Assembly (NCBI GenBank): GCA_964035015.1
Contig: OZ036015.1
Span: forward strand, 3,402,200-3,466,199
Length of the DNA stretch: 64,000 nucleotides
Source of the DNA: Corallium rubrum
Taxonomy: Eukaryota; Cnidaria; Anthozoa; Scleralcyonacea; Coralliidae
Reading direction: 5' to 3'
This document shows, piece by piece, positions 17,701 through 28,460 of the stretch. Within the stretch, counting starts at the first letter, position 1; each line of letters begins with the position of its first letter. The notes beneath the pieces are model-generated. The model saw nothing but the letters and a program-made list of their open reading frames with translations, had not been told where the DNA came from and ran no database searches. A program made the translations under genes and the position numbers.

Positions 17701-20700
17701 ATAATTTACCGACTTTTTATCTGATTTCTTTTCAACGTAGAGACGGCCTAGGATCGACAGAAGTATGATTGGAGAGCCTATGAACTTCCAGGTAAACTTC
17801 CAATTCCCGATCGCTTTCTATCGTAGTAAATAAACATGTCGTTTGCGCCTAATACTTTCGGCTTTTTCTTTTTTACCAAAAGCATACGGGACATATTGGC
17901 TCTGGAGAAGTACAGATATCCGTAGATGTAAGTAGAAAGAATCGATTTCGATTTTCTGCTCTTTTTAAAACACTTTACGTCCTAAAGATGGTCCTTCAAA
18001 ACAAGAATTGTTTGTTGTCCCAGACGAAGCAATTTCGTTTTGGCAATTTTAATACAATATTCTCCGAAATTATAACCAATGATTAAGATCTTTATTATAT
18101 TTTGTTTTTAAATAGAGCTTTGTTTCTACAATTATTCCCTTAAATACTTTGACATATACTCTTCAAATGCCTTCTCTTTCGTTTTATTTCTTCAAAATTA
18201 AGCTCAACTTTAATAGATAACCAATATTTTAGAGTTATTTAAATTAACATTTTACATGTCATTAATTAACTGATGCCTGACATGTTGTTGAATTCTCTGG
18301 CATCTGTTGAAATCTCTAATTATCAGATAATTATGTTGCTTGCTCAAAGATAAGAATATCTTCATAAATATTGTTTCTCATTGCTATAGACAGTATCCTA
18401 AATTATTACAAGACTTTCAAACCATGCTTTGGGTCGTTAGTTATAACACAGTTATCTCATTGCTGTCTAAGGTGTCTGAGGGTTCTCTCTTTGATGAGTA
18501 AAATCGTCTGGTGTTAGACAGAGTAAAACAATAAAGAAACCATTTTTGCCCAACTCGGGCAAGAATGGGTTAATCACTTGTTAACTCATTGCTGCCTAGG
18601 ATGTCTGAGGGTTCTCTCTTTGATGAGTAAAATCATCTGGTGTTAGACAGAGTAAAACAATAAAGGATCCATTTTTGGTCAGCTCAGGCAAGAATGGGTT
18701 AATCACTTGTTAACTCATTGCTGCCTAGGATGTCTGAGGGTTCTCTCTTTGATGAGTAAAATCATCTGGTGTTAGACAGAGTAAAACAATAAAGGGAGAA
18801 TTTTTGGTCAGCTCGTGTGAGAATGGGTTAATCACTTGTTAACTCATTGCTGCCTAGGATGGCTGAGGGTTCCTCAGACATCACAGGATTCCTAATTTTA
18901 TTTCATAAAAGAAAGAGAAAATGGAGCTCCTGTTTTTAAATAGCCTGATGCAGACACGCAAGTGAGTTTGGGAGAATTCAAACATATATATATGTACATA
19001 CTCGCACAATCTTTCAAATTCTCCCAACTCCTTTGTGTGTTTATATGAGGCTATATACGAGTGCCATTGTCTATTTCTTGAATACAGTAATTATTAATTC
19101 ATTCCTGTCAGAATTAGCCATTAGTGTTTTAGATGTGATGGACCAGGTAAGCCGGGATGAGTTTTGAATTGATGTGGATGATTTCAGGCTGAAATTTTAC
19201 TTCAGTTTTACACTAATTAGTCTACTATTTATGTTGGTGCAATCTTTTGCACCTATAATGGGTCATTCCAGAAAAGATCCATACCTCCCCCAGAGGAAAT
19301 TTGTGCCATCTGGGGAGGGGAGGGGAGGGGGGTAAATCTACTTCTGATAATAGTAAAATGTACTAGGACATCCGAAGGGGGGAGGGGGTCAACTTCACAT
19401 TTCCTCCGTGGGGGAGGTGTGGATGTTTTCTGGGATGACCCAATAAGGTAATTAATTTATTAAGTCTTTGATGATCAAAAGATTGTTATAGTCTTGGCTA
19501 ACCCACGAAAGCATCTTCACAAAGACTAATTAATTTATTAAGTCTTCAATGATCAAAAGATTGTTATAGTCTTGGCTAACCCACAAAAGCATCTTCACAA
19601 AGACTAATTAATTTATTAAGTCTTCAATGATCAAAAGATTGTTATAGTCTCGGCTAACCCACAAAAGCATCTTCACAAAGACTAATTAATTTATTAAGTT
19701 TTCGTTGATCAAAAGATTGTTGTAGTCTTGGCTAACCCACGAAAGTGTCTTCACAAAGACTAATTAATTTATTAAGTCTTCGATGATCAAAAGATTGTTA
19801 TAGTCTTGGCTAACCCACGCAAAGCGTCTTCACAAAGACTAATTAATTTATTAAGTCTTCGATGATCAAAAGATTGTTATAGTCTTGGCTAACCCACGAA
19901 AGTGTCTTCACAAAGAGTAATTAATTTATTAAGTCTTCAATGATCATGAAACACACGAACAACGCTTTGATGTTCTATTTCAGTTCCTTTTAGCACTTTA
20001 TTTATTCGCACAGTCAAGTAAACAAATGTGCATTGAAGCAATCTCAACAGTTTTTAAGCCTGGTTTGCTGGGACGAAACAATTCCATGGACATTTTCATC
20101 CCAGTTAAGGGCTAGCCTGGTTGTGACAGCTGGGATCTTGGCAAATATTTGGGCTAGCCCACTTGCCATGTACTGTAATTGAAACGGTGAAAAAACATGC
20201 AATTTATCTAGGATGTGGGCTAGCTGTGAGTTAACCGGGTCAGCCCTGTCCATGTAATCACAGGCAGCCCATTCAAGCGACTTGTCTGACTGATATTATA
20301 TATTATTATTAAAATGTATTAAATATGTCATCATAAGCACTATTAAAAAGCATTTAAATATAAAATACCTGGTTAAAAGCTTCTAGGACAGTGTCGGCCA
20401 CGGTTGAAATCCAAATATTACCAGGGTTAAGTCACGTTGGCCTGAAAAACAGAGAAAAATCTTCTCGACGTTTCGAGCGAAGGCCCTTCGTCAGGAGAAA
20501 TACCTGGTGTTGTGTTGTTCCCTTTTGTATTTCAGTCTCATATCGAGCAGTATTGCTCACTTTCGAGCAGTATTGCTCGCTTGGTGAGCAAGCATACTGC
20601 AAAGCGAGCAATACTGCTCAAAAGTGAGCAATACTGCTCGATATGAGACTGAAATACAAAAGGGAACAACACAACACCAGGTATTTTATATTTAAATGCT

Positions 20701-21010
20701 TTTTAATAGTGCTTATGATGACATATTTAATACATTTTAATAATAATATATTATATCAGTCAGACAAGTCACTTGAATGGGCTGCCTGTGATGTAATCAC
20801 ACTGGTGTTAGACAGACTAAAATAGAAAAGGGACCAGTTTTTTGTCCAGCTAATCTAGGCATCAAGGGTTGAATGTGTGTTTATTTTCAACAGTTAAATG
20901 ATGTGACGTACAGAATGAAAAGCAAAGGAGGTTATCAAGAGAATAGTGTAGATAGCAGATTAACACCAAATGGACTAGAAATTAAAGAGGGCAGTCAAGC
21001 TCAAGAATAA
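14737..21010 (+). CDS. CDC42SE: CDC42 small effector protein (SPEC/CDC42SE family)
   Basis: Four exons join in phase: 14737-14823, 17741-17791, 17883-17927, 20894-21010 (99 residues). The ATG at 14737 is directly preceded by an in-frame TAA. The core [20 protein letters not shown] is the CRIB-like motif of this family, which binds GTP-loaded CDC42 and influences actin and membrane signalling. It is followed by a YRMKSKGGY segment, as in CDC42SE1/2. EAPPPRNRRPRIDR lines up with the basic and proline stretch that precedes CRIB in the family. Oddity: vertebrate members carry N-terminal cysteines used for palmitoylation, while this N-terminus (MALERDQRPGIITRVLIWMH) has none. Met19 is an alternative start. 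An unseen alternative first exon could restore the cysteines, but I found none between 14824 and 17740. The middle exons and the last exon are secure, the first less so. Confidence 0.85.
15757..16790. mobile_element. Second copy of the 10532 foldback MITE, with nested insertions
   Basis: Left arm 15757-15935 and right arm about 16595-16785 match the arms of the 10532-10962 element. The centre holds two further elements: a foldback at about 15970-16100 (GATAACTTTTAAAAACACCA and its complement) and the hAT-like element at 16135-16550. All lie in the first intron of the CDC42 effector gene. Confidence 0.85.
16135..16550. mobile_element. hAT-like non-autonomous transposon
   Basis: Terminal inverted repeats CAGGGGTTGAAATAAG and CTTATTTCAACCCCTG bound 416 bp. 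A direct duplication AAGCG flanks it (16130-16134, 16551-16555). The CAGGG start suits hAT, although 8 bp would be expected for the duplication. No transposase was seen. Confidence 0.8.
16900..17220. mobile_element. Foldback MITE with imperfect inverted repeats
   Basis: GAAATGTAGCGACCCTTGAT at about 16910 is mirrored by ATCAGGGATCGCTACATTTT at about 17175-17194, with many internal GATACAGYCTGAYA motifs. The flanks share TGTTCCAGAATTC (16816 and 17262). Confidence 0.75.
17225..17740 (+). other. Unassigned intron sequence upstream of CRIB exon
   Basis: Non-repetitive, about 500 bp with no recognised element. It was searched for an alternative cysteine-rich first exon of the CDC42 effector gene without success. 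Confidence 0.4.
18440..18880 (+). repeat. R128 tandem array, about 3.5 units
   Basis: Same unit and TCACTTG linker as at 830-1716, forward orientation, in the last intron of the CDC42 effector gene. Confidence 0.95.
19259..19442. mobile_element. MITE with GGGTCATTCCAGAAAA termini
   Basis: GGGTCATTCCAGAAAAGATC at 19260 is mirrored by ATGTTTTCTGGGATGACCCA at 19423-19442. The centre is G-rich (GGGGAGGGGAGGGGAGGGGG near 19316), on which a G-quadruplex could form. Confidence 0.8.
19446..19945 (+). repeat. 80-bp tandem repeat, 6-7 copies
   Basis: Units begin TAATTAATTTATTAAGTCTT and contain GTCTTGGCTAACCCACGAAA. The period is 79-80 bp. Confidence 0.95.
20262..20797. mobile_element. Large foldback element with an insertion in its left arm
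   Basis: Outer arms (CAGGCAGCCCATTCAAGCGA at 20262 and its near-complement ending about 20797) and inner arms (GAGCAGTATTGCTC repeats at 20550-20645) form a palindrome of more than 400 bp. The left arm is split at 20373-20497 by a separate element. The right arm is intact. Confidence 0.9.
20373..20497 (-). mobile_element. 125-bp insertion with hammerhead-like end
   Basis: Flanked by a perfect 10-bp duplication AAATACCTGG (20363-20372, 20498-20507). On the minus strand it starts at or very near TTCTC, CTGACGA, a GGGC-CTTC-GCTC hairpin, GAAAC, GTC, GAGAA and ends CTAGAAGCTTTTAA. Its body (GGACAG, GTCGGCCACGGTTGAAATCC) is shared with the element at 4056. Confidence 0.8.
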
Positions 21011-21094
21011 TTCAGGTACGTTTATATAATTTTCTCTTTTGTCTCTTCTGTATTGAAATATGTATTGTATACAAGTTCAAGTTTCTTATGTGTA

Positions 21095-21475
21095 CAGTAC
21101 TTAATAACTCATTACTGCCTAGGATGTCTGAGGGTTGTCTCTGATAAGTAAAATCATCTGGTGTTAGACAGAGTAAAACAATAAAGGGACCATTTTTGGC
21201 CAGCTCAGGCAGGAATGGGTTAATCACTTGTTAACTCCTTGCTGCCTAGGATGGCTGAGGGTTCTCTCTTTGATGAGTAAAATCATCTGGTGTTAGATAG
21301 AGTAAAACAATCAAGGAACCATTTTTGATGAGCTCAGGCAGGAATGGGTTAATCACTTGTTAATTCATTGCTGCCGAGGATGTCTGTCTCTTTGATGAGT
21401 AAAATCATTTGGTGTTAGACACAACAATAAAGGAACCATTTTTGGCCAGCTCATGTAGAAATTGGTTAATGTAAG
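21095..21475 (+). repeat. R128 units, about 3, forward
   Basis: Three diverged R128 copies just after the CDC42 effector stop codon. The third is shortened (TGTCTGTCTCTTTGATGAG). Confidence 0.9.
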
Positions 21476-21560
21476 CTTACTACAGTTTATTTCACAAGGT
21501 TAAACGCTACCACTTAGGAGCACATGTGACTATGAATTTACCACCTTAGCTCTCCTTTGA

Positions 21561-21632
21561 GCCTCAATGGCCCAATGGTTAGAGTGCCTAACTGATCATT
21601 AGAAGGTTGCAGGTTTGAACCTTGTCTGGGGT
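21561..21632 (+). repeat. tRNA-like (SINE-type) element, isolated copy
   Basis: Reads GCCTCAATGGCCCAATGGTT, then an anticodon arm CCTAA-CTGATCA-TTAGA and a T arm around GCAGGTTTGAACC. It has recognisable A-box and B-box positions. The same family is tandem at 47731-49968. Upstream sequence (CGCTACCACTTAGGAGCACA) also matches that family. Confidence 0.75.
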
Positions 21633-21679
21633 CTCAGAAATCTTTTCTGAGTAATTGAGCTTTAAAAAATCTTTATATT

Positions 21680-22130
21680 AATTTTATTTATTGATTTCTT
21701 TTAGTTTCTCGTGGATTTAAATATTTTCCAATACTTTTGTACATAATAATAATAATACTGTGAATATCTTCCTTTCCACTCGAAAACTTTGCGTGGTCAT
21801 GTGTTAGTTCTTGGAAATCATCGACATTACAATTCCAGTCCTTTTTGGAAACATGGAGTGTTTATGTCGTTTTTCAAACTGAATTATCATAAAAAGTTTT
21901 AAGGGTACTCAAAGGAATGACCATTATAATTGAAGATACACATAGGGTACAACATGTGGTGCACTGTACAGTCAGGCAGACTTGAAGTTTGCTGCTCATA
22001 CATGCTAGAGGACAAATGAAGATTATTTTTGGATCCATCGAAGTGTTCCAGTTCTGAGAAGACTATGACCTGTTTATACAACTTTGGCATAAAATAATCT
22101 GAACAAACTTATATTCTGCACATAAACATA
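21680..22130. other. Unassigned spacer
   Basis: AT-rich non-repetitive sequence with no recognised gene. Confidence 0.4.
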
Positions 22131-22412
22131 CCCTGCAAGTCAGAGCCCCTTTCCAACCTACACAGGCTTTGGGATGAACTTGATCTTTGCCCCAAGTTTG
22201 GGGCGAGTCAGTCAGGTTTTGAACTGGTCAAACAAGTTCTAGTGTCTGAGTACCCACAAGCAGGAAAATAGCAAGTAACGCATTAGACCCTAGGCCTAAT
22301 ATGGTATCTTGGCAACTGTTCAGGCATGCTCAAAAAGAAAATATGAAGTTTGTTGGCAGAGCCTACTTTCCCCTGAAGCTTGTGTAGGTTGGAAAGAGGC
22401 TCTGACTTGCAG
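22131..22412. mobile_element. MITE with about 38-bp terminal inverted repeats
   Basis: CCCTGCAAGTCAGAGCCCCT at the left is mirrored by AGGCTCTGACTTGCAGGG at the right. TA flanks both ends, as in Tc1/mariner-type elements. A diverged copy is at 58245-58495. Confidence 0.85.
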
Positions 22413-22900
22413 GGTAACATAAACAGGTCTTTAAGATGAAATGCAATGTCAAAACAATTTTCCTTTAACATAAACATGTATAATGAACTGAGTTGACAAA
22501 GATCTGTTGAGAATTTTGGTGCAGTTTTAGAACTACAGTACAAGCTTTTAAAAGAGATTTACCCAATGCTTATGACAACAGTGGGACTTGTTTTCGGATT
22601 TTACCTCAATATATTCCAACCATAATTTTATTGTTGATTTCATTACCAACTGATAGCCAAAGAATAAATTATCGCAAAGCTGAACTTCCAATTGAACATT
22701 TGAACTTCATATCAAACTTTGTAATGAACTTCTACATTGCATTTATCTTTTAAGAATAGTAGCAAGTGAAGAATTGAATGTTTTGAAATCAAATGTTCTC
22801 AAAACATTCTCGATGCCAAAAAACAATTGCTCTGGTTATAAAATATTAAATAGGAACATTAAAATGGGGAATAACAGTATGGCTAGTGCCTTATAGAAAA
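22413..22900. other. Unassigned spacer
   Basis: No gene or repeat recognised before the 104-bp tandem array. Confidence 0.4.
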
Positions 22901-22929
22901 ACATTAATGATTTTGCATGGGTTTCGATG

Positions 22930-24535
22930 AATTCCCATTCTTAAAAAAACACATTAATGGTAATTGCTAGCTCACAGAGTTACCATTCATGTGTTTTTAA
23001 CTTCCATTAATGGTATTTCTTCCAAAAACATTCATGATAATGTAAAATCATTAATGTAAAATGTGAAGCAATTGATCACAGAGTTACCATTCATGTGTTT
23101 TTAACTTCCATTAATGGTATTTCTTCCAAAAACATTCATGATAATGTAAAATCATTAATGTAAAATGTGAAGCAATTGATCACAGAGTTACCATTCATGT
23201 GTTTTTAACTTCCATTAATGGTATTTCTTCCAAAAACATTCATGATAATGTAAAATCATTAATGTAAAATGTGAAGCAATTGATCACAGAGTTACCATTC
23301 ATGTGTTTTTAACTTCCATTAATGGTATTTCTTCCAAAAACATTCATGATAATGTAAAATCATTAATGTAAAATGTGAAGCAATTGATCACAGAGTTACC
23401 ATTCATGTGTTTTTAACTTCCATTAATGGTATTTCTTCAAAAACCATTCATGATAATGTAAAATCATTAATGTAAAATGTCAAGCAATTGATCACAGAGT
23501 TACCATTCATGTGTTTTTAACTTCCATTAATGGTATTTCTTCCAAAAACATTCATGATAATGTAAAATCATTAATGTAAAATGTGAAGCAATTGATCACA
23601 GAGTTACCATTCATGTGTTTTTAACTTCCATTAATGGTATTTCTTCAAAAACCATTCATGATAATGTAAAATCATTAATGTAAAATGTGAAGCAATTGAT
23701 CACAGAGTTACCATTCATGTGTTTTTAACTTCCATTAATGGTATTTCTTCCAAAAACATTCATGACAATGTAAAATCATTAATGTAAAATGTGAAGCAAT
23801 TGCTCACAGAGTTACCATTCATGTGTTTTTAACTTCCATTAATGGTATTTCTTCCAAAAACATTCATGATAATGTAAAATCATTAATGTAAAATGTGAAG
23901 CAATTGATCACAGAGTTAATTACCATTCATGTGTTTTTAACTTCCATTAATGGTATTTCTTCCAAAAACATTCATGATAATGTAAAATCATTAATGTAAA
24001 ATGTGAAGCAATTGATCACAGAGTTACCATTCATGTGTTTTTAACTTCCATTAATGGTATTTCTTCAAAAAACATTCATGACAATGTAAAATCATTAATG
24101 TAAAATGTGAAGCAATTGCTCACAGAGTTACCATTCATGTGTTTTTAACTTCCATTAATGGTATTTCTTCAAAAAACATTCATGACAATGTAAAATCATT
24201 AATGTAAAATGTGAAGCAATTGCTCACAGAGTTACCATTCATGTGTTTTTAACTTCCATTAATGGTATTTCTTCAAAAAACATTCATGACAATGTAAAAT
24301 CATTAATGTAAAATGTCAAGCAATTGATCACAGAGTTACCATTCATGTGTTTTTAACTTCCATTAATGGTATTTCTTCAAAAAACATTCATGACAATGTA
24401 AAATCATTAATGTAAAATGTCAAGCAATTGATCACAGAGTTACCATTCATGTGTTTTTAACTTCCATTAATGGTATTTCTTCAAAAAACATTCATGACAA
24501 TGTAAAATCATTAATGTAAAATGTCAAGCAATGGT
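22930..24535 (+). repeat. 104-bp tandem array, about 15 units
   Basis: Period 104 bp, highly uniform, with GAGTTACCATTCATGTGTTT and TTCCATTAATGGTATTTCTT in each unit. A few units vary at GATCAC/GCTCAC and AAAAAC/AAACC. It ends 150 bp before the SAM-like start codon. Confidence 0.97.
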
Positions 24536-24681
24536 CCACCAACTCCATCCACTGCAGGTAACCATATATATCCCATAATACCTCAGTTCCCCAGGCACTC
24601 GCTCTCATTTCTTTGAAGACAATTATCAGAGTAAGTTGTTTTGTTAAAGTTTTGGGTTTTTAAAACGATTTTTTTTTGAAA

Positions 24682-25447
24682 ATGAGTTCGGGTAGCGACG
24701 ATTTCGTGGAGGTTAACAATAAGCAGCTGAGAGAAACGTCAGTCGACGAAGTTTCCTCCTGGATAAGGAAACATTTTGAGAGAGAAACAGCATTCAAAAT
24801 TACAGGTGAGTTTTTAAAAAGGCGAAAATATCACAACGATTTTCACCGTATCTAGTACTGCAATTACTGAGTTTTGAGTTACTGACTTTTTAGAATATTT
24901 GTTTTATATGATTTACTGTTTCTGTTTGTTTTATTTGTCTTTGGAATTGAAGCGTACAATAGCCGTTTATTTTCAAATTTAGTTGTGTCTTTGTTGATGT
25001 TCTTTCTGCTTGGCTACTGCTTATAAACTTGTTTTGCTTTGTTAATAAAGCCCTAATCAAACGAGAACACAAGTCAAGTTGCCGGTTACGCTATCTCAGC
25101 TAGCCGCTCTGAATAATTTCCCAAAAATATTATGTACCGTGGCAAAGTTAAAACTTATTTAAAACACTCATGACATCTTTATTTTGTTAATTTGGGTGTT
25201 CGGACGACTGCCACACGGCCACAGAAATTCGTGACTGCCAACTTGCGATGACTTGCGTTCTAATTTGATTAGGGCTTAATTACATGTGCCTATATATATA
25301 TATGTATGTTTTTGTGCCCATTATGTGTTTGTATTTCCTAATTTCTCAATCGCCATTTCAAACTTTATCCGGTCTATGTGTGTATATATATAAATATTTA
25401 AACAAATTTTAGAGCAAAAGATTGATGGTGCAGCTGTGGTGGATTAA
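24682..25447 (+). CDS. Short SAM-domain-like gene, probably truncated
   Basis: Exon 24682-24805 encodes MSSGSDDFVEVNNKQLRETS followed by VDEVSSWIRKHFERETAFKI, which looks like helix 1 of a sterile alpha motif. It ends in phase at a GTGAG donor. The exon at 25413 continues EQKIDGAAVVD, the usual SAM turn, and then hits TAA at 25445-25447. In another frame the DNA goes on as LIGEQMKVKRLVEEM, which resembles the last SAM helix without the usual intervening residues. A TATATAT stretch at about 24564 may be its core promoter. This is either a decayed copy or a gene with a splice site I cannot see. Function unknown. Confidence 0.4.
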
Positions 25448-25599
25448 TCTGATTGGGGAGCAGATGAAAGTAAAGAGGCTTGTAGAGGAGATGTTGCAAG
25501 GATGTTGCTGTTGTGAAAAAACATTTACCTTTCCAAAAACCATCAGGGAAGTCGATCTCCAGTGACCTCCACAAAATAAGGTACAACGCAAAGTAAAAG

Positions 25600-26050
25600 C
25601 CTTTATCTTTTATGTAGTTAATTAAATCAAGTTATAAACCGAACGACGAAGGAGCAATGTTTGTGCGAGAAAACCCAAGGCAGATACTTTCCAGTACATA
25701 TACAGAGTAAAAGAGGTTAATAATCCATTTATTATATGGTTTTTGGTTCAGTTTCTTAATTATCTGTTTTTTTATGAGCTCCACGTTAATTCTTCTTCGA
25801 ACTTCAAATGTTGCCGTTCACCTTACTTTTGAGCAATTGTTCGCTTCGCAGTTCATGTTTACAACTCAGCAACTGTATTGTCTACGTTTATTCAATTAAT
25901 AGTTTCTAGATAAAACTAATTATTAAAAAAATAGTTTAATAAAACCAATAATTGACTCGATCAATAGAGATCGAAACGCATTTGTGGTTTTTCAACTGAC
26001 TTACGGTAAATAGAAATACATTCATGTTTTTTTTAATAAAAACCGTAAAG
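25600..26050. other. Unassigned AT-rich spacer
   Basis: No supported gene or repeat. Confidence 0.4.
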
Positions 26051-26051
26051 T

Positions 26052-26337
26052 ACTGTTTAATAAACGAGCAGGAGTGTTTTATCAGATATAAAGACACGAG
26101 GCGAAGCCGAGTGTTTTTATATCTGATAAAACACGAACTGCGAGTTATTGAACGACTTCAAAAACGAACCACTTGGTAAGTTCATTGGCGTAGTAAGTTT
26201 GAAAAATAACCTTGTCTTAGCCGAGAAAATCAAAGCTAAAGTTTATGTAAACCAAGAGGATTCTTTATCATATATAAAACCACGGACATGGTACTGATTT
26301 TCTTTGTGTTTTCCTCATGAATTATTGAGTTTTTGAA
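26052..26337 (+). repeat. Dispersed repeat family D1, copy 2
   Basis: Same 5' hairpin and same 3' end (TTTTCCTCATGAATTATT) as 11978-12270. It is closest to the copy at 47300. Confidence 0.9.
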
Positions 26338-26369
26338 TGGATTTAAAGTTTTTTCAATTAAATACATGA

Positions 26370-27050
26370 ATGTAAATAGAAATACATTCATGGTTTTTAA
26401 ATAAACACCATGAATGGCAATCTAAACACATTCATGTTTTTTCAACCATACATGAATGTAAATAGAAATACATTCATGTTTTTAGAATAAAAAACCATGA
26501 ACGGAAACCTAAACACATGCACGTTTTTTCAAATAAATACATAAATGTAAATAGAAATACATTCATGTGTTTCACAAAAAACACATTAGTTCTTGTATTA
26601 AATCATTAATGGTATTTATAAAAAAACATCAATGGACTTTTCAAAATACCATTAATGGGAAAGTAGAACTGTTCCCATTAATGTATTTTTTATTACCATT
26701 AATGTTTTTTATAAAAAAACCATTAATGGGAAAGTAGAACTGTTCCCATTAATGTATTTTTAGTACCATTAATGTTTTTTATAAAAAAACATTAATGGGA
26801 AAGTAGAACTGTTCCCATTAATGTATTTTTTGAAAAATACATTAATGTGTTTTTTATTACCATTAATGTTTTTTATAAAAAAACCATTAATGGGAAAGTA
26901 GAACTGTTCCCATTAATGTATTTGTTATTACCATTAATGTTTTTTATAAAAAAAACATTAATGGGAACAGTTCTACTTTCCCATTAATGGTATTTTGAAT
27001 GGGAATTAGCAATTTACCATTAAAATTCCCATTAATGTTTTTTGACCGTT
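26370..27050. repeat. CATTAATGG hairpin repeats
   Basis: Five copies of CATTAATGGGAAAGTAGAAC, each closing back as GTTCCCATTAATG, plus one inverted copy at about 26958. An earlier part repeats ACATTCATGTTTTT. Motifs are shared with the 104-bp array at 22930, so the two may have a common origin. Confidence 0.85.
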
Positions 27051-27289
27051 TTTTCCTGTGTTAGTGCATGTGGGAGCTTTTTTGATCAATTTGAAAAGCT
27101 ATAACTGAGTTTTTCAATTTTGTATTTCATTATAATATTAGTTGCTAAATATAAATAAAACAATTATTGAAGCTTTTAGTCAATGTTTTATGTTTTGAAA
27201 AAAAATTCTTCGAGTTAGTTTAGTTAGGAAAGTTTTTGAGTCTCGAACGAGAAGAAGCTCTTTAAAATTACTTTTTGTGCCAAGTTGTT

Positions 27290-27600
27290 TTGCTCCAAAC
27301 ATTTAAATTGTTTCCCCCAAATATTTGAGTTGTTTTGCCCCAAATATTTAAGTTGTTTTGCCCCAAATTTTTAAGTTGTTTTTCTCCACAAATTTGAATT
27401 ATTTTTCTCCAAAAATTTGGGCTGTTTTTCTCCAAATATTTGAGTTTTTCTCCAAATACATGAGTTGTTTTGACCTAAAATTTGAGTTGTTTTTGCCCCA
27501 AATATTTGAGTTGTTTTTCTCCAGAAATTTGAGTTGTTTTGCCCCAGATAATTCAGTTGTTTCGTCCCAAATATTTTAGTTTCTTTTCCTCTAAACATCG
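27290..27600 (+). repeat. CCCCAAATATTTGAGTTGTTTT minisatellite
   Basis: About a dozen loose copies of a 25-27 bp unit (CAAATATTTGAGTTGTTTT). Confidence 0.9.
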
Positions 27601-27719
27601 CGAAATTCAAGCTCTAGTTTTTTCGCATAAGGGTTTGCAAACGCCGTCGGCGTTGATCAAAAGAAATCGTCGTGTTTCAGAAAAGATAAAGAGAGATCAA
27701 ATGAGGTTTATTTTGGATA

Positions 27720-28390
27720 AATAAGGTCTCACGAGGACAGCGGAGGTTTATTTGGGTCAAAAAGGGATCACAGGTATCTATCTTGGATAAAGAGGGTCTT
27801 CCTGGGTCAAAGGTGGTCTATTTGGGTCAAAGATGGACAAATAGGGCCTATTTGGGTAAAAGAGGAGTAGTTGGGGTTTATTTGGGTCTAAGAGGGATAA
27901 TTGGGATTTATTTGGGTCAAAGAGGGATAATTGGGGTTTATTTGGGTCTAAGTGGGATAATTGGGGATTAGTTGGGTCAAAGAATAATAATTGGGGTTTA
28001 TTTGTGTCTAACAGGGATAATTATGGCTTATTTGGGTCAAGGAAGGATAATTGGGGGTTATTTGGATCAAATGGGGATAATTGTGGTTCATTTGGGTCCA
28101 GAGGGCATAATTGGGGTTTATTTCGGTCAAAGGGGGGTAATAGGGGTCTATTTTGATTAAATGGGTACAATGTGGGTCCATTTTGGTTAAATGAGGTCAA
28201 TCAGGGTCTATTTTGATTAAATGGGGGTCGATAGGGTCTATTTCGGTTAAATAGGGACAATTGAGGTCTATTCTGGTTAAAGGTGGCCCCTTTGGGGGAA
28301 AGGGGCTTCTTTGGGGTATAGATGGACTATTTGGGTTGTAGTGGGATCTCTAGGTCAAAGGGGGTAACTGAGGGTCCAAGGAGGTTAAAT
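27720..28390 (+). repeat. GGGATAATTGGGGTTTATTT minisatellite
   Basis: About 22 diverged copies of a 30-bp unit with TTTGGGTCAAAGGGGGATAA. It ends some 70 bp before the COX7C start codon. Confidence 0.9.
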
Positions 28391-28460
28391 GGGGACTCTC
28401 GCTCAAGTGAGGGTTCGAATGGAATCATGGGGCTGGTGCTTCCCTCGTCTTCATTCCAAG

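Noticed and set aside
20391-20627. 78-codon frame within the foldback element
   Set aside because: It crosses the junction of the nested insertion and the palindrome centre, so it is chance.
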